DNA of 64,000 nt from Inonotus obliquus (lineage: Eukaryota > Basidiomycota > Agaricomycetes > Hymenochaetales > Hymenochaetaceae), in NCBI GenBank assembly GCA_032164295.1, contig JAJHTX010000006.1, forward strand, positions 2,294,001 through 2,358,000, written 5' to 3'. Each line of letters starts with the position of its first letter. Within the stretch, counting starts at the first letter, position 1. The notes beneath the pieces were generated by a model. That model did no database searches and was not told where the DNA came from. It saw nothing but the letters and a program-made list of their open reading frames with translations. Made by a program: the position numbers and the translations under genes. Of this stretch, positions 41,818 to 52,182 are shown piece after piece.

Positions 41818-43194
41818 ATGGACGATAACGCCTCTATGGACAGGATTCCGCCTGAGATATCCTGCGATATTTTTCTGAGAACATTGCCATATCCGATAGA
41901 CCCGAGTAACCCTCCATACAAGGAATCCATCTCCTCGCCCCTCCGCATCTCCCATGTCTGTCAGAATTCGTGCAAGCTCTCCCTTTCATATGGCGAGCTA
42001 TGGGTGTGCCTTTGCATGACCTACTCAGTATCAGAATTCAATACTCAGAAGAGACGAGGAATGGTTGTGGAAATTTTTGATATGTGGCTCTCGAGAACGA
42101 ATGGTGCACCACTCAACTACGTGTTCGAATTTTTGTCACCCAGCATAGTACGAGTTTCCCAAGCCGTTGAATACATTTTCACGATGTTACTCCAAAATCA
42201 ACACCGATGGAGGGACGTAGCCCTTTCCTGCCATAATGCGGCATTTTCGTCTCGATTTCCAGGGTTTAACCTAACCAACACATCACTCTTAACGTCGCTG
42301 AAACTCCATGCAGACTCACCTATGTATCTCACGGCTGATTTCACACATTCATTGCGTTTCAGGAGTCTGGACATTCTCCACCACAATTTCCACCTGGTGA
42401 CTGATAATCTCCTGTCATCTTTGGAGCGAATCCTCTTGTCCTCCCCCCTTTCTACAAGATATCCTGATCAGAAAAAAGATAATCACTCTGTCCTTCTCTG
42501 CCTCACGTTCCTCAGGGCCAGTCCTTATCTGCGTGAATTTTGTGTTCACTCTTATCTGTTGGATTTTTCTGTGCCACCGCCCTCGCCCGAAAACTGCATC
42601 GTGCATTCAAATCTCAAGGATTTGAGTCTCTGGACAGGCAGGGATAACAAGCTTCCCACAATTATTATCGATGCTGTGACGATTCCATCTCTGAAGACAT
42701 TGATTTACGTTTGCAGAACTGGAAGTGAGGCGCTGCTCCGCTTCTTTCAACGCTCCACACCTCCCCTCACGAAACTTGATATAGGATGCGAGGACGCAAG
42801 TGAAGAGACGTTGATAGGTATCTTAAGGCTCTTGCCTACTCTCAAGGATCTACGACTCAAGGATTCAATGCTATCAGACCAGTTCTTCCGCCAGCTCATT
42901 GTCACGGGCGGTATGGACAAATACAATTCATTCACTGGCAAACGTGTCATTTGTCCTGGACTGTTGTACATGGACCTTTCTCTATTTCTATCCCATAACA
43001 ATCCGAATGCGTGGCTAGAGCCATTGCTCACGATGGCAAAGTCTCGAGTGTCTATCCTTGGGATGCTTGGAAGGGTCGATTTCATTAACCCAAACGGGAG
43101 TAAACGTTCAGTCGACGTGGTGGAATTTGATCAATATGCTGGCGTCCTCGACCTTCGAAGTGACATGTCTCTTATTTTGTGTAGCCCACGTTGA
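41818..43194 (+). CDS. F2: F-box/LRR-like protein
   Basis: Intact single exon, 458 residues from ATG 41818 (MDDNASMDRIPPEIS). F-box MDRIPPEISCDIFLRTLPYP; then RISHVCQNSCKLSLSYGELW; then leucine-rich segments through LRLLPTLKDLRLKDS to the end ILCSPR. The frame is open upstream to a CTCTCCAG that could be a splice acceptor, so an upstream exon is possible. Closest paralogue here is F7 (shared FNTQK and VRVSQAVE blocks). Confidence 0.85.
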   Translation: MDDNASMDRIPPEISCDIFLRTLPYPIDPSNPPYKESISSPLRISHVCQNSCKLSLSYGELWVCLCMTYSVSEFNTQKRRGMVVEIFDMWLSRTNGAPLNYVFEFLSPSIVRVSQAVEYIFTMLLQNQHRWRDVALSCHNAAFSSRFPGFNLTNTSLLTSLKLHADSPMYLTADFTHSLRFRSLDILHHNFHLVTDNLLSSLERILLSSPLSTRYPDQKKDNHSVLLCLTFLRASPYLREFCVHSYLLDFSVPPPSPENCIVHSNLKDLSLWTGRDNKLPTIIIDAVTIPSLKTLIYVCRTGSEALLRFFQRSTPPLTKLDIGCEDASEETLIGILRLLPTLKDLRLKDSMLSDQFFRQLIVTGGMDKYNSFTGKRVICPGLLYMDLSLFLSHNNPNAWLEPLLTMAKSRVSILGMLGRVDFINPNGSKRSVDVVEFDQYAGVLDLRSDMSLILCSPR

Positions 43195-43822
43195 AGATGA
43201 GGAGGAATTCTCGAGTCTCTGTTGGTGTTGTTGGAGAAAGGCAATATAGCACGTGTGCTTGCCAGAATTTGGGAGTGAGTTTGTATGAATTGTTAGAATG
43301 TGGAGGATTCTGGGATATTGAAGGCTGAGTTGCTTCTTTGTCTGCCCATTGTTAGAAAACGCTCGCCCTAAAGGGACTATACAGTAACCACAATAGGACG
43401 GTCCGCAGTGTTACGGGTTCGGCGATGCTTTTCTAAGAGTTTCCGGAGCCTACTCGGTTTTCACAAGCAGGGCAGATTCCCAAGTATACTAAGCATTGCC
43501 TCAGACGCTCTCGTTTGGCTAATCAAGTCGGGCCTCAACCTCGTTGACAGACTAGTAGGACAGTATCGACTGCCGTTCGTAAGCTTCCCTAGTCGGTGGG
43601 CGACTAATCAATCGTTCCACGCCGTAGAGTAAGAGAGGTTAAGCAGATTAGGTGGTCTTCAGATTAGAAGCTAGATGCCTAAGAGGACTCGATGTACAAG
43701 ATGATCGAAAGAAAGATGGGGAGCTACGGTCTAAGTCTACAACTATTTATACCTTTTCCTCATGTTGTGGACGGACCACTTCCTACGCTCCGTAGTTCCT
43801 ACTCTCGATCTGATTCGTTATT

Positions 43823-44104
43823 CTAGCTTCCAAACTCGTCTGGTATTCCTATTGTTCTGCTGCGGATTGACTCATCGACTGCGCACTGTGCAAGGCGATG
43901 ACTCGGCGTTGACTCATCTTGACTTGAACTGAATTGAAACCTATGCTCGGGGTCGGCCTTGTGCTGTGCCCTGTGCATAGAGTGAGTCATTGAATGCGTG
44001 TTCGTATGCCATTGGTTTTGCATGGCTGTGCCGTAGTTAAAGTTCGCTCGTCCGCAGTTGCTCGTGCATTTAAGGAATTCTGTCGGGGTTCCGTTGTATA
44101 GCAT
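43823..44104 (-). CDS. LTR-U copy 4 ORF2 (93 residues)
   Basis: As in copy 1 but with 12 nt of the HSMTHSLTHSM repeat missing in frame. Confidence 0.4.
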   Translation of the reverse strand: MLYNGTPTEFLKCTSNCGRANFNYGTAMQNQWHTNTHSMTHSMHRAQHKADPEHRFQFSSSQDESTPSHRLAQCAVDESIRSRTIGIPDEFGS

Positions 44105-44846
44105 CTGGGGCTATGAAGGCTGTGATTTGCTTGTCGCCTCGGGACTCTTGTTCGGGGCCGTCAAGTGTGATTCGACATCGGATATCATCGTGGGGAAACC
44201 AAGGTGGTTTGACGTAGGTGCCTATGGCGATGAGTAGCCGTACACTTTGTCGAGTATCGTTCGAAGGTATTCTCCAGCCTAGGTATAGGTCTCCTTGTAG
44301 TCGAATAGCTTTGCAGTATGCACATAGTTCCCTGAGTGTGTTTGCAACCCATGCCGCTGTTATCGGTGAGCGGCGGTTTGTAACATAGTCTGCACTGATC
44401 TCCACGAATGTGCTTGGGCACTCGAGTGCTAATATGTCGTGGATTCCTACTATTGTCCAGTGCGTCTTTGGTTGCATGCCTATTGCCGTATCCATTGCTA
44501 TTGTTGACCTCGTGCGATTTCGAACGACCTCTGGGGGATTGTGGTATTCTCGATAAGCTGTTGCTCGTTCGCTGGACACATGATATGTCAACATGCCCGT
44601 TGCCTCCCGTAGTATTATCTTGTGTAGGTCTTCGATGATCTGTCGCACTCTTCTGCATTTATAGCAAGCCGTTGGAGGCTGCTGTACTTGCTGCATCGTT
44701 TGCGAAGGTTTAGTGTGATCGTCGGGATTAGCGTTGCTAGCCGATGCTTCTTGATCGTCGGCTTCGGATTGTATTAGATTCGCGTGTTCTCCGCTTCTCG
44801 CTGTCGATCCTGATCGTAGCCGGCCAGTGAAATTAACCGGTCCCAT
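44070..44846 (-). CDS. LTR-U copy 4 ORF1 (258 residues)
   Basis: Same length and nearly the same sequence as the copy 1 ORF (13306-14082); intact from ATG 44846 to the RNPDRIP end. Function unknown. Two intact copies in independent insertions suggest either recent spread or selection on the protein. Confidence 0.55.
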   Translation of the reverse strand: MGPVNFTGRLRSGSTARSGEHANLIQSEADDQEASASNANPDDHTKPSQTMQQVQQPPTACYKCRRVRQIIEDLHKIILREATGMLTYHVSSERATAYREYHNPPEVVRNRTRSTIAMDTAIGMQPKTHWTIVGIHDILALECPSTFVEISADYVTNRRSPITAAWVANTLRELCAYCKAIRLQGDLYLGWRIPSNDTRQSVRLLIAIGTYVKPPWFPHDDIRCRITLDGPEQESRGDKQITAFIAPDAIQRNPDRIP

Positions 44847-44909
44847 CCAGGGTAGTTTCAATCGGCGTTCCTAATCGAATCAAAATTTCAGCACAATCCT
44901 TTCACCCAT

Positions 44910-45089
44910 TTTCATGCTGCACAGCTTGTTTGAATCTCGTACCAGGAACCTTTGTGTATTTCTATTCGAACGTTTTGGAATTTCAATTGATCTCCTTTCA
45001 CCCAATAATATACAAGAAGCGATATCCGGTCTCGTATATCATCGACTGAAGTTATCCTGCACGAGAACATTTTCTTCACATCATATTTT
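44910..45089. other. 3' flank of F2 (duplicated spacer)
   Basis: Matches the 3' flank of F7 at about 53990-54160 in inverted orientation (for example CCCAATAATATACAAGAAGC against GCTTCTCGTATATTCTTGGG). Confidence 0.6.
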
Positions 45090-45470
45090 ATGAATCTCCC
45101 TCGTCTTTCTTGAGGTTTGAGCACTGGTACTTGAGATCAGTAGCATTCATTCTGATACACCATATACAACCAAGTATTTCTAACACATGTACTATACAGG
45201 TCAAGGGCGTGCTGTTCCTGTGACTGGTGCCCGTCAAAATGCCCACCGGTTGTAGGGCTACCTGTGGTTGGCTAGCATCGACAAGCCTCCGGGGGGATAA
45301 AGCTCTAACTATACAACCGGTGGGCATTTTGACGGGCACCAGTCACAGGAACAGCACGCCCTTGACCTGTATAGTACATGTGTTAGAAATACTTGGTTTG
45401 TGTATCGTGTATCAGAATGAGTGCTCAAACCGACGATGCAAAGGACAAGAAAGACGTGGGAGATTCATGA
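45090..45470. repeat. Large palindrome: 87-bp perfect inverted repeat inside a longer imperfect one
   Basis: 45168-45254 and 45312-45398 are exact reverse complements over 87 bp, 57 bp apart (inner edge CCCACCGGTTGTA / TACAACCGGTGGG). Outside the perfect arms the pairing continues imperfectly, from ATGAATCTCCCTCGTC at about 45092 to GGGAGATTCATGATG at about 45470. A diverged single arm lies at 53320-53560. Confidence 0.92.
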
Positions 45471-45678
45471 TGAGATGAGAGTCAAAACCATTACGTAACC
45501 AAGTCATTTGACAGAGAGTCACGTGAAGGAATGTAATTTACATAATACAATGGTACATGATTCCCTTTGGTGTGTTGAGGTTCGCGCATCTTCTGCACCA
45601 TCCTCTAGGTACGCATTGCATTCTCTTCCCCCTACCTAGGCTGTCGCTCACTGCCAGTGCATATCTCAAAGGCGCGAC

Positions 45679-47295
45679 ATGCGAGTATTTTCTCGTCCTA
45701 GGTCCTCCGAAGTGGGCCACGCCTGTATGGATACGATTTTGCCTGAGATCCTCTGCGATATATTTCTGAGGACATTGCCGTATCCGATCGATCCGGATAA
45801 CCCTCCATACAAGGAATCCATCTCCTCGCCCCTCCGCATATCTCATGTCTGTCAGAATTGGCGCAAGCTCTCCCTTTCGTATGGCGAGCTATGGACGTAC
45901 CTTTGCATGAGATACTCATTATCAGTATTCAGCACTCCGAAGACACAAGAAATCCTCGTGGAAATTTTTGATACGTGGCTCTCGAGAACGAACGGTGCAC
46001 CGCTCAACTACGTGTTCATATTTTGGTCACGCCAGTTAACACAAGCACAAGCTCCCCAAGGCGTTGAACACATTTTTGCGATGCTACTCCGGAATCAACA
46101 CCGATGGAAGGACGTAGCCCTTTCCTGCAAAAATGCGGCATTTTCGCCTCGATTTCCAGGGTTTAACCTAACCAACATGCCACTGTTAACGTCGCTGAGA
46201 CTCCATTCAGATCCGTCTTTACATCTCACGGCTGATTTCACCCAGTCATTGCGGCTCAGGAGCCTGGACTTTCACCACGACAATTTCCACCTGGTGACTG
46301 ACAATCTTCCGTCATCTTTGGAGCGAGTCCTCTTGTCCTCCTCCTCTTCAGGAGATCCCGATCAGAAGGAACATATTCGCTCTGTCCATCTCTGCCTCAC
46401 GTTCTTGAGGGCCAATCCTTATCTGCGTGAATTATGCGTTCACTTCAATCCTTTCGGTTCTGCTATACTACCACCCTCAAATGAGAACCGCATCGTGCAT
46501 TCAAATCTCGAGAATTTGAGTCTCTGGACAGGCATGGGTAACAAGATTCCCGCGATTATTATCGATGCTGTGACTATTCCGTCTCTGAAGACATTGATTT
46601 ATGCTTGCAATACAGGAAGCGAGACGCTGCTCGGCTTCTTTCAACGCTCCACGCCTCCCCTCACGAGACTGGAAATGAGATGCGAGGATGCAAGTGAGGA
46701 GACGTTGATTGGTATCCTAAGGCTCTTGCCTACCCTCGAGGTTCTACGACTCAAGGATACGATGCTATCAGACCGGTTCTTCCGCCAGCTCACTGTCACG
46801 GGCGGTATGGACGAATACAATTCATTCACTGGCAAACGTGTCATTTGTCCCGGACTGTCATACATGAACCTTTCCCTACTTCCATCCCATAATAATCCGA
46901 ACGAATTGCTCGAGTCGTTGGTCACGATGGCAAAGTCTCGAGCGTCTATCCTTGGGACACTCGAAAAGGTCGATTTTGTTTCCAGGGACGACGTTGAACA
47001 CTCAATCGACGTGGCGGACATTGATCAATATGTCGACCTCATTGACTTGCATCTTCTTTATCCTTTCATTTTGTATAGCTCGCGCGTTGAAGATGAGGAG
47101 GAAGTTTCGAGCCAATTCTATTGTGGTTGTTGGAGAAGCGCAACATTGCAAATATGCTGGCCGGAATTCGGGAGTGATTTTGTACGAATTATTGGGATGT
47201 GGAGGACTCTGGGGTATCGATGGCTGGATTCCTTCTTTGTCATGCTGCACAGCTTGTTTGGAACTTCACACCAGGAACCCTTGAGTATTGTTTGA
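45679..47295 (+). CDS. F3: F-box/LRR-like protein with read-through C-terminal tail
   Basis: Single exon, 538 residues from ATG 45679. The F-box (MDTILPEILCDIFLRTLPYP) and the LRR-like body match F2 and especially F5 (NPYLRELC, GSAILPPSNENRIVHSNLE). Paralogues stop after YSSR/YSPR at a TTGAAGATGAGG context; here extra bases turn it into CGC-GTT-GAA, so translation runs on for about 75 residues through former 3' flank (VEDEEEVSSQFYCGCW...). The added tail is probably not functional. Confidence 0.8.
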   Translation: MRVFSRPRSSEVGHACMDTILPEILCDIFLRTLPYPIDPDNPPYKESISSPLRISHVCQNWRKLSLSYGELWTYLCMRYSLSVFSTPKTQEILVEIFDTWLSRTNGAPLNYVFIFWSRQLTQAQAPQGVEHIFAMLLRNQHRWKDVALSCKNAAFSPRFPGFNLTNMPLLTSLRLHSDPSLHLTADFTQSLRLRSLDFHHDNFHLVTDNLPSSLERVLLSSSSSGDPDQKEHIRSVHLCLTFLRANPYLRELCVHFNPFGSAILPPSNENRIVHSNLENLSLWTGMGNKIPAIIIDAVTIPSLKTLIYACNTGSETLLGFFQRSTPPLTRLEMRCEDASEETLIGILRLLPTLEVLRLKDTMLSDRFFRQLTVTGGMDEYNSFTGKRVICPGLSYMNLSLLPSHNNPNELLESLVTMAKSRASILGTLEKVDFVSRDDVEHSIDVADIDQYVDLIDLHLLYPFILYSSRVEDEEEVSSQFYCGCWRSATLQICWPEFGSDFVRIIGMWRTLGYRWLDSFFVMLHSLFGTSHQEPLSIV

Positions 47296-47393
47296 TAGAT
47301 TTACAACCGACTTTGTGTTATGGTCTCTCTTCCAAGAATATTATGCCCACTGAGAATATATCTGACTCGGACATTCAATCAGTTTAGTTACAG

Positions 47394-47490
47394 TACGCCC
47401 ATAGCTTGCGCCAAGTCTGAGAGACATGAGAGACGTGGAGGGGCGGGGAGATGGATTCTTTACGTGGAGGGTTATACGGGTGACGCAGCA
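47394..47490 (-). pseudogene. F-box N-terminal relic
   Basis: GTACGCCCATAGC, GCTTGCGCCAAGTCTG and GGAGATGGATTCTTTACG match the region after the F-box in the paralogues (antisense view), with an internal deletion. Too short to be a gene. Confidence 0.7.
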
Positions 47491-47819
47491 AATGTACACG
47501 CGAACTTATTCAGAGAAAGAGAAAGGAGGTGAAGGCCTGGTAAGCCAGGCATGGCGAAGGAGGCTATCCAAAGTGCACGCATGTATACTTGACATGAATT
47601 CCAAAGCAAGTCATACAACATGGGAGAGACAGTCGATGAAGTGATGCAACTATGGACACTGGAATCCTCAACATTCCAATCCATACATCCTTCTCATCTG
47701 GTCAACTGTACAACTCATAGAGTTCGACAATAATTCGCGCAGATACACTCCTAATTCCCAGTCAGCATCCGCAATATACCGTATCAGTCAGAAGATCATC
47801 AACATCAATCCTTGTCATG

Positions 47820-49166
47820 TTATACGCGAGGTCCACGAAATGAGAGACATTTGGTCGAATCGATGAGTTCGGCATATTGATCGATGTCCGCCACGTCCAC
47901 TGAACGACTAACACCGTCTATACCAATGAAAAGAGAATTATTGAGCATTTCCAACTTAGATGCTCGAGACTTTGTCATCGTGAGCAACGACTTTAGCCAC
48001 GTATTCGGGTCGTCGGACGCAGGATTGAGAATGGACAGATACGACAGCCCAGGACAAACGATATGTTCGCCGATGGTAGAATTGTCATGGCTCATACCGC
48101 CCGAAACAGTGAGTTGGTGGAAGAACCATTCGGATAGTACCATACCCGTGAGGCCTAGGTTTCTGAGGGTAGGCAAGAGGCGGAGGATACCAATCAACGT
48201 CTCCTCACTTGCGTCTCTACATCCTAAATCCAATTTCGTGAGAGGAGGTGTGGAACGTTGAAAGAAGCGGAGCAGCGTCTCACTTCCAGTTCTGCAAACG
48301 TACAACAACGTCTTCAGAGATGGAATCGTCACGGCATCAATAATCATCGCAGGAAGCTCGCTACCCGCTCTTTTCCAGAATCTCAAATCATCGAGATTAG
48401 AATGCACGATACGGTTTTCGTGCGAGAGAGGTGGCATAGGAGAATCCAACAGGTAAGAGTGAACATGTAATTCACGCAGATAAGGATTGGACCTCAGGAG
48501 CGTGAGGCAGAGATGGACAGAGCGAATATCTTCCTTCTGACGGGAAAATTCAGAAGGTTCGGCGGAGGACAATCGAATCTGCTCCAAAGTTGATGAGAGG
48601 TTATCAGTCACCAGGTCAAAGGTGTCGTGGTGAACGTCCAGGCACCTGAGCCGCAATGACTGGGTGAAATCAGCCGTGAGATGTAAAGAGGGATCCGAAT
48701 GAAGTTTCAACGACGTTAACATTGGCATGTTGGTTAGGTTAAACCCTGGAAATCGAGGCGAAAATGCCGCATCATGGTAGGAAAAGGCCACGTCTTTCCA
48801 TCGATGTTGATTTTGGAGTAGCATCGCGAAAATGTGTTCAACGTCATGGGGAGTTTGTGCCAATGGGGGTGACCAAAATTCGAACACGTAGTTGAGCGAC
48901 GCACCGTTCGTTCTCGAGAGCCATGTATTAAAAGTTTCCACGAGCATTTCACGTTTTTTCTGAATATCGAATACTGAGTAGCTCATGCAAAGGTACGCCC
49001 ATAGCTCGCCATACGAAAGGGAGAGCTTGCGCGAATTCTGACAGACATGGGAGATGCGGAGGGGCGAGGAGATGGATTCCTTGTATGGAGGGTTTCTCGA
49101 GTCTATCGGATACGGCAATGTCCTCAGAAAAATATCGCAGGATATCTCAGGCGGAATCCTGTCCAT
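47820..49166 (-). CDS. F4: F-box/LRR-like protein
   Basis: Intact single exon, 448 residues from ATG 49166 (MDRIPPEISCDIFLRTLPYP). The upstream ATG used by F2 is TTG here. LRR-like body with LTNMPMLTSLKLHSD, LRLLPTLRNLGLTGM and the end FRGPRV. Lies at the centre between the F2-F3 and F5-F7 arms. Its central region (SAEPSEFSRQKEDIRSVHLC) is closer to F1 than the others are. Confidence 0.85.
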   Translation of the reverse strand: MDRIPPEISCDIFLRTLPYPIDSRNPPYKESISSPLRISHVCQNSRKLSLSYGELWAYLCMSYSVFDIQKKREMLVETFNTWLSRTNGASLNYVFEFWSPPLAQTPHDVEHIFAMLLQNQHRWKDVAFSYHDAAFSPRFPGFNLTNMPMLTSLKLHSDPSLHLTADFTQSLRLRCLDVHHDTFDLVTDNLSSTLEQIRLSSAEPSEFSRQKEDIRSVHLCLTLLRSNPYLRELHVHSYLLDSPMPPLSHENRIVHSNLDDLRFWKRAGSELPAMIIDAVTIPSLKTLLYVCRTGSETLLRFFQRSTPPLTKLDLGCRDASEETLIGILRLLPTLRNLGLTGMVLSEWFFHQLTVSGGMSHDNSTIGEHIVCPGLSYLSILNPASDDPNTWLKSLLTMTKSRASKLEMLNNSLFIGIDGVSRSVDVADIDQYAELIDSTKCLSFRGPRV

Positions 49167-49184
49167 AGAGGCGTAGCCGTCCAA

Positions 49185-49894
49185 TGATCAAAATGCAGCG
49201 TTCCACGCTTCCCGGAAGATATAGGCGTAAGGAAATCGAACGCGATGCTTACCCAGTGGATGGCTCAACAAACAAACTAGAACTCGATCGTTGAGAGAGA
49301 CAAGATACATACACGAGTCAAGACTTTTGAACTATCTCAGTGCACGTGTTTCATCATGACTCGCGTGAAGCTTCTTGACTTGACTTGGGTAAGTTTGAGT
49401 CTTTCTGTTGGTATGGGCTGAGTGAGTATCAGGTCTTGGGGTTCTTGACTTTCTGAACTTTGAAGTATTTAAGGTGGTAATAGGAATAGGAAATTACACG
49501 GAAGAGTGTTGCGAGGAGAATCAAACAATTATCCTCGTGCAGGATGCCTTCAAGCGATATCAGGCATCGTTCACAGATCCTGTAAGTCTGTAACTAAACT
49601 GATTGAATGTCCGAGTCAGATATATTCTAAGTGGGCAAACTATTGTTTGGAGAGAGACCATAAACACAAAGTCGGTTGTAAATTCAAAAACGATAGGATT
49701 CTTGGTATGAATTCAAAACAAGCTATGCAGCATGAGGTGGGCAGACAAAGAAGGAATCCAGCAATCGATACCCTGGAGTCCTCCACATCTCAATAATTCG
49801 CACAAAATCACTCCCAAATTCCGGTCAGCACATTTGCAATATTGCGTTTCTCCAACAACCACAACAGAAATGGCTCGGAACTTCCTTCTCATCT
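49185..49894. other. Upstream of F4 and 3' flank of F5
   Basis: No gene. 49185-49300 is the F4 upstream region, shared with F2 and F7. About 49640-49894 is the F5 3' flank, similar to that of F3. Confidence 0.4.
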
Positions 49895-51925
49895 TCAACG
49901 CGAGCTATACAAAATGAGAGGATAACAAACTTGCAAGTCGATGAGGTCGACATATTGATCAATATCCGCCACGTCAACTGAAAGTTTAACGCCGTTCCTG
50001 GCAAAAAAATCGACGTTTCCAAGCGTCCCAAGGATAGACGCTCGAGACTTTGCCATCGTGAACAACGGCTCGAGCCATGCATTTTGATTGTTATGGGGCG
50101 GAAAACCGGACGGAAAATCGGAAATGTGCAAATTCGACAGTCCAGGGCAAATGACACGTTCGCCAGTGAATGAATTGTACTCGTCCAAAACTCCCTGGAC
50201 CGTGAGATGGCGGAAGAACCGGTCTGATAGCATCGTATCTTTGAGTTGTAGATCCTCGAGGGTAGGCAAGAGCCTGAGGATACCAATCAACGTCTCCTCA
50301 CTTGCATCCTCGCATCCTATGTCCAGTTTCGTGAGGGGAGGTGTGGAGCGTTGAAAGAAGCGGAGCAGCGCCTCACTTCCAGTTGTGCAAACGTAAAACA
50401 ACGTCTTCAGAGACGGAATCGTCACAGCATCGATAATCATCGCGGGAAGCTTGTTATCATCCATGTCCATGAGTGTCCAGAGACTCAAATACTCGAGATT
50501 TGAATGCACGATGCGGTTCTCATTTGAGGGTGGTAGTATAGCAGAACCGAGATGATCGGAGTGAGCGCATAATTCACGCAGATAAGGATTGGCCCTCAAG
50601 AACGTGAGGCAGAGATGGACAGAGCGAATATCTTCCTTCTGATCAGAATATCCTGAAGAGGAGGAGGACAAGAGGACTCGCTCTAGGGCTTGAAAGCGTA
50701 CGTATACGGATACGCGCGTAAAATTCACGTTCATTACGCATACGACGCGTACTTTACGACACCGTATTCTTCATTTCCAAGCAGGGTACGGATACGCCGC
50801 GGGCGTATACAGAATACGGTCGTATATACGGTAGCAAGAAGAATTCATAAGAAACGAAGAGAGGTACAGCAAGAATTATTGATCGGGTATGGTCTTGTGT
50901 CGCTCCGAGACGCTTAGTATGCTTGCCCGAGAGAATGGATGGGATCCTCATTGATTTCAATGGTATGTCTACCAGAAAGTTTCGTGTATTCAAGTTGCGG
51001 GGGCCGGGTGATGTCGGTATAAGGGATGATTCATACGCCATTGCGCGTTTTGATGTCGGTTCCAAGAGTTATGGAACGCATATCCATCATTTCTATGCTC
51101 CTCAACTCAGACGAACAAGTTGCAAACTGCCAAATAAAGTAAACAACTCTCCTGACCATCCTCACATGACAGTATCCGTATTTTCCGTTTACGCATACAT
51201 TTGGATTTCTCGATACGGAATGCGGACCGTACAATACGATCCGTAAGGTAAGTCCTCTACCTCCCATACGAGTACAGAGCGTATCCATATACGTACGGGC
51301 CGTATCCGTACGTTACGGTACGCTTGCGAGCCCTAACTCGCTCCAAAGATGACGGGAGATTGTCAGTCACCAGGTCAAAAGTGTCGTGGTGAACGTCCAG
51401 GCTCCTGAGCCGCAATGACTGGGTGAAATCAGCCGTGAGATGTAAAGACGGATCCGCATGAAATTTCAACGACGTTAACATTGGCATGTTGGTTAGGTTA
51501 AACCCTGGAAATCGAGGCGAAAATGCCGCATCATGGTAGGAAAAGGCCACGTCTTTCCATCGATGTTGATTTTGGAGTAGCATCGCGAAAATATGTTCAA
51601 CGTCATGGGGAGTTTGTGCCAATGGGGGTGGCCAAAATTCGAACGCGTAGTTGAGGGGTGCACCGTTCGTTCTCGAGAGCCACGTATCAAAAATTCCCAC
51701 GAGGATTTCTCGTCTCTTCTGAGTATCGAATATTGAGTAGCTCATGCAAAGGTACGCCCATAGCTCGCCGTACGAAAGGGAGAGCTTGCGCCAAGTCTGG
51801 CAGACATGGGAGATGCGGAGGGGCGAGGAGATGGATTCCTTGTATGGGAGGTTACCCGGATTGATCGGATACGGCAATGTCTTCAGAAAAATATCGCAGA
51901 GGATCTCAGGCGGAATCCTGTCCAT
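49895..51925 (-). pseudogene. F5: F-box gene split by a MITE
   Basis: N-terminal part 51925-51344 (MDRIPPEILCDIFLKTLPYP to TDNLPSSLERV) and C-terminal part 50675-49895 (LLSSSSSGYSDQKED to LILYSSR) are each open and continue one another across the element at 50684-51335. As it stands the gene is broken. Apart from the insertion I see no other lesion, so the disruption looks recent. Closest paralogue is F3. Confidence 0.9.
50684..51335. mobile_element. hAT-type MITE inserted in F5
   Basis: 652 bp. Ends TAGGGCTTGAAAGCGTACG and, inward from the right, TAGGGCTCGCAAGCGTACC. An exact 8-bp duplication ACTCGCTC lies at 50676-50683 and 51336-51343; F7 shows the empty site. TAGGG ends with an 8-bp duplication indicate the hAT superfamily. 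Subterminal regions are crowded with CGTATACGGATACG-type words. No transposase. Confidence 0.92.
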
Positions 51926-52182
51926 ACAGGCGTGGCCGTCCGATGGCAAGTTGCAGCGTCTTCAGCCCACTTCGGAGGACCTAGGACGAGAAGATACTCA
52001 GATGTCGCGCCTTTGAGATATGCACTGGCAGTGAGCGACAGCCCAGGGGGGAAGAGAATGCAATGCGTACCTAGAGGATGGCGCAGAAAATGCGGGAACC
52101 AGAACACAACAAAGGGAAGAAAACGACGGGAGGAAGTACTTGTAGACTGACTCACAGACTAAATCATGTAAATCGCATTCCT

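Larger units (their letters stand above)
43350..44904 (-). mobile_element. LTR-U copy 4: complete 1.55-kb solo-LTR-like element
   Basis: Ends as in copy 1, flanked by CCCAT (43345-43349 and 44905-44909), inserted in the 3' flank of F2. The target resumes with TTTCATGCTGCACAGC, the sequence also found after F3. TATAAATAG lies near 43750. Confidence 0.93.
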
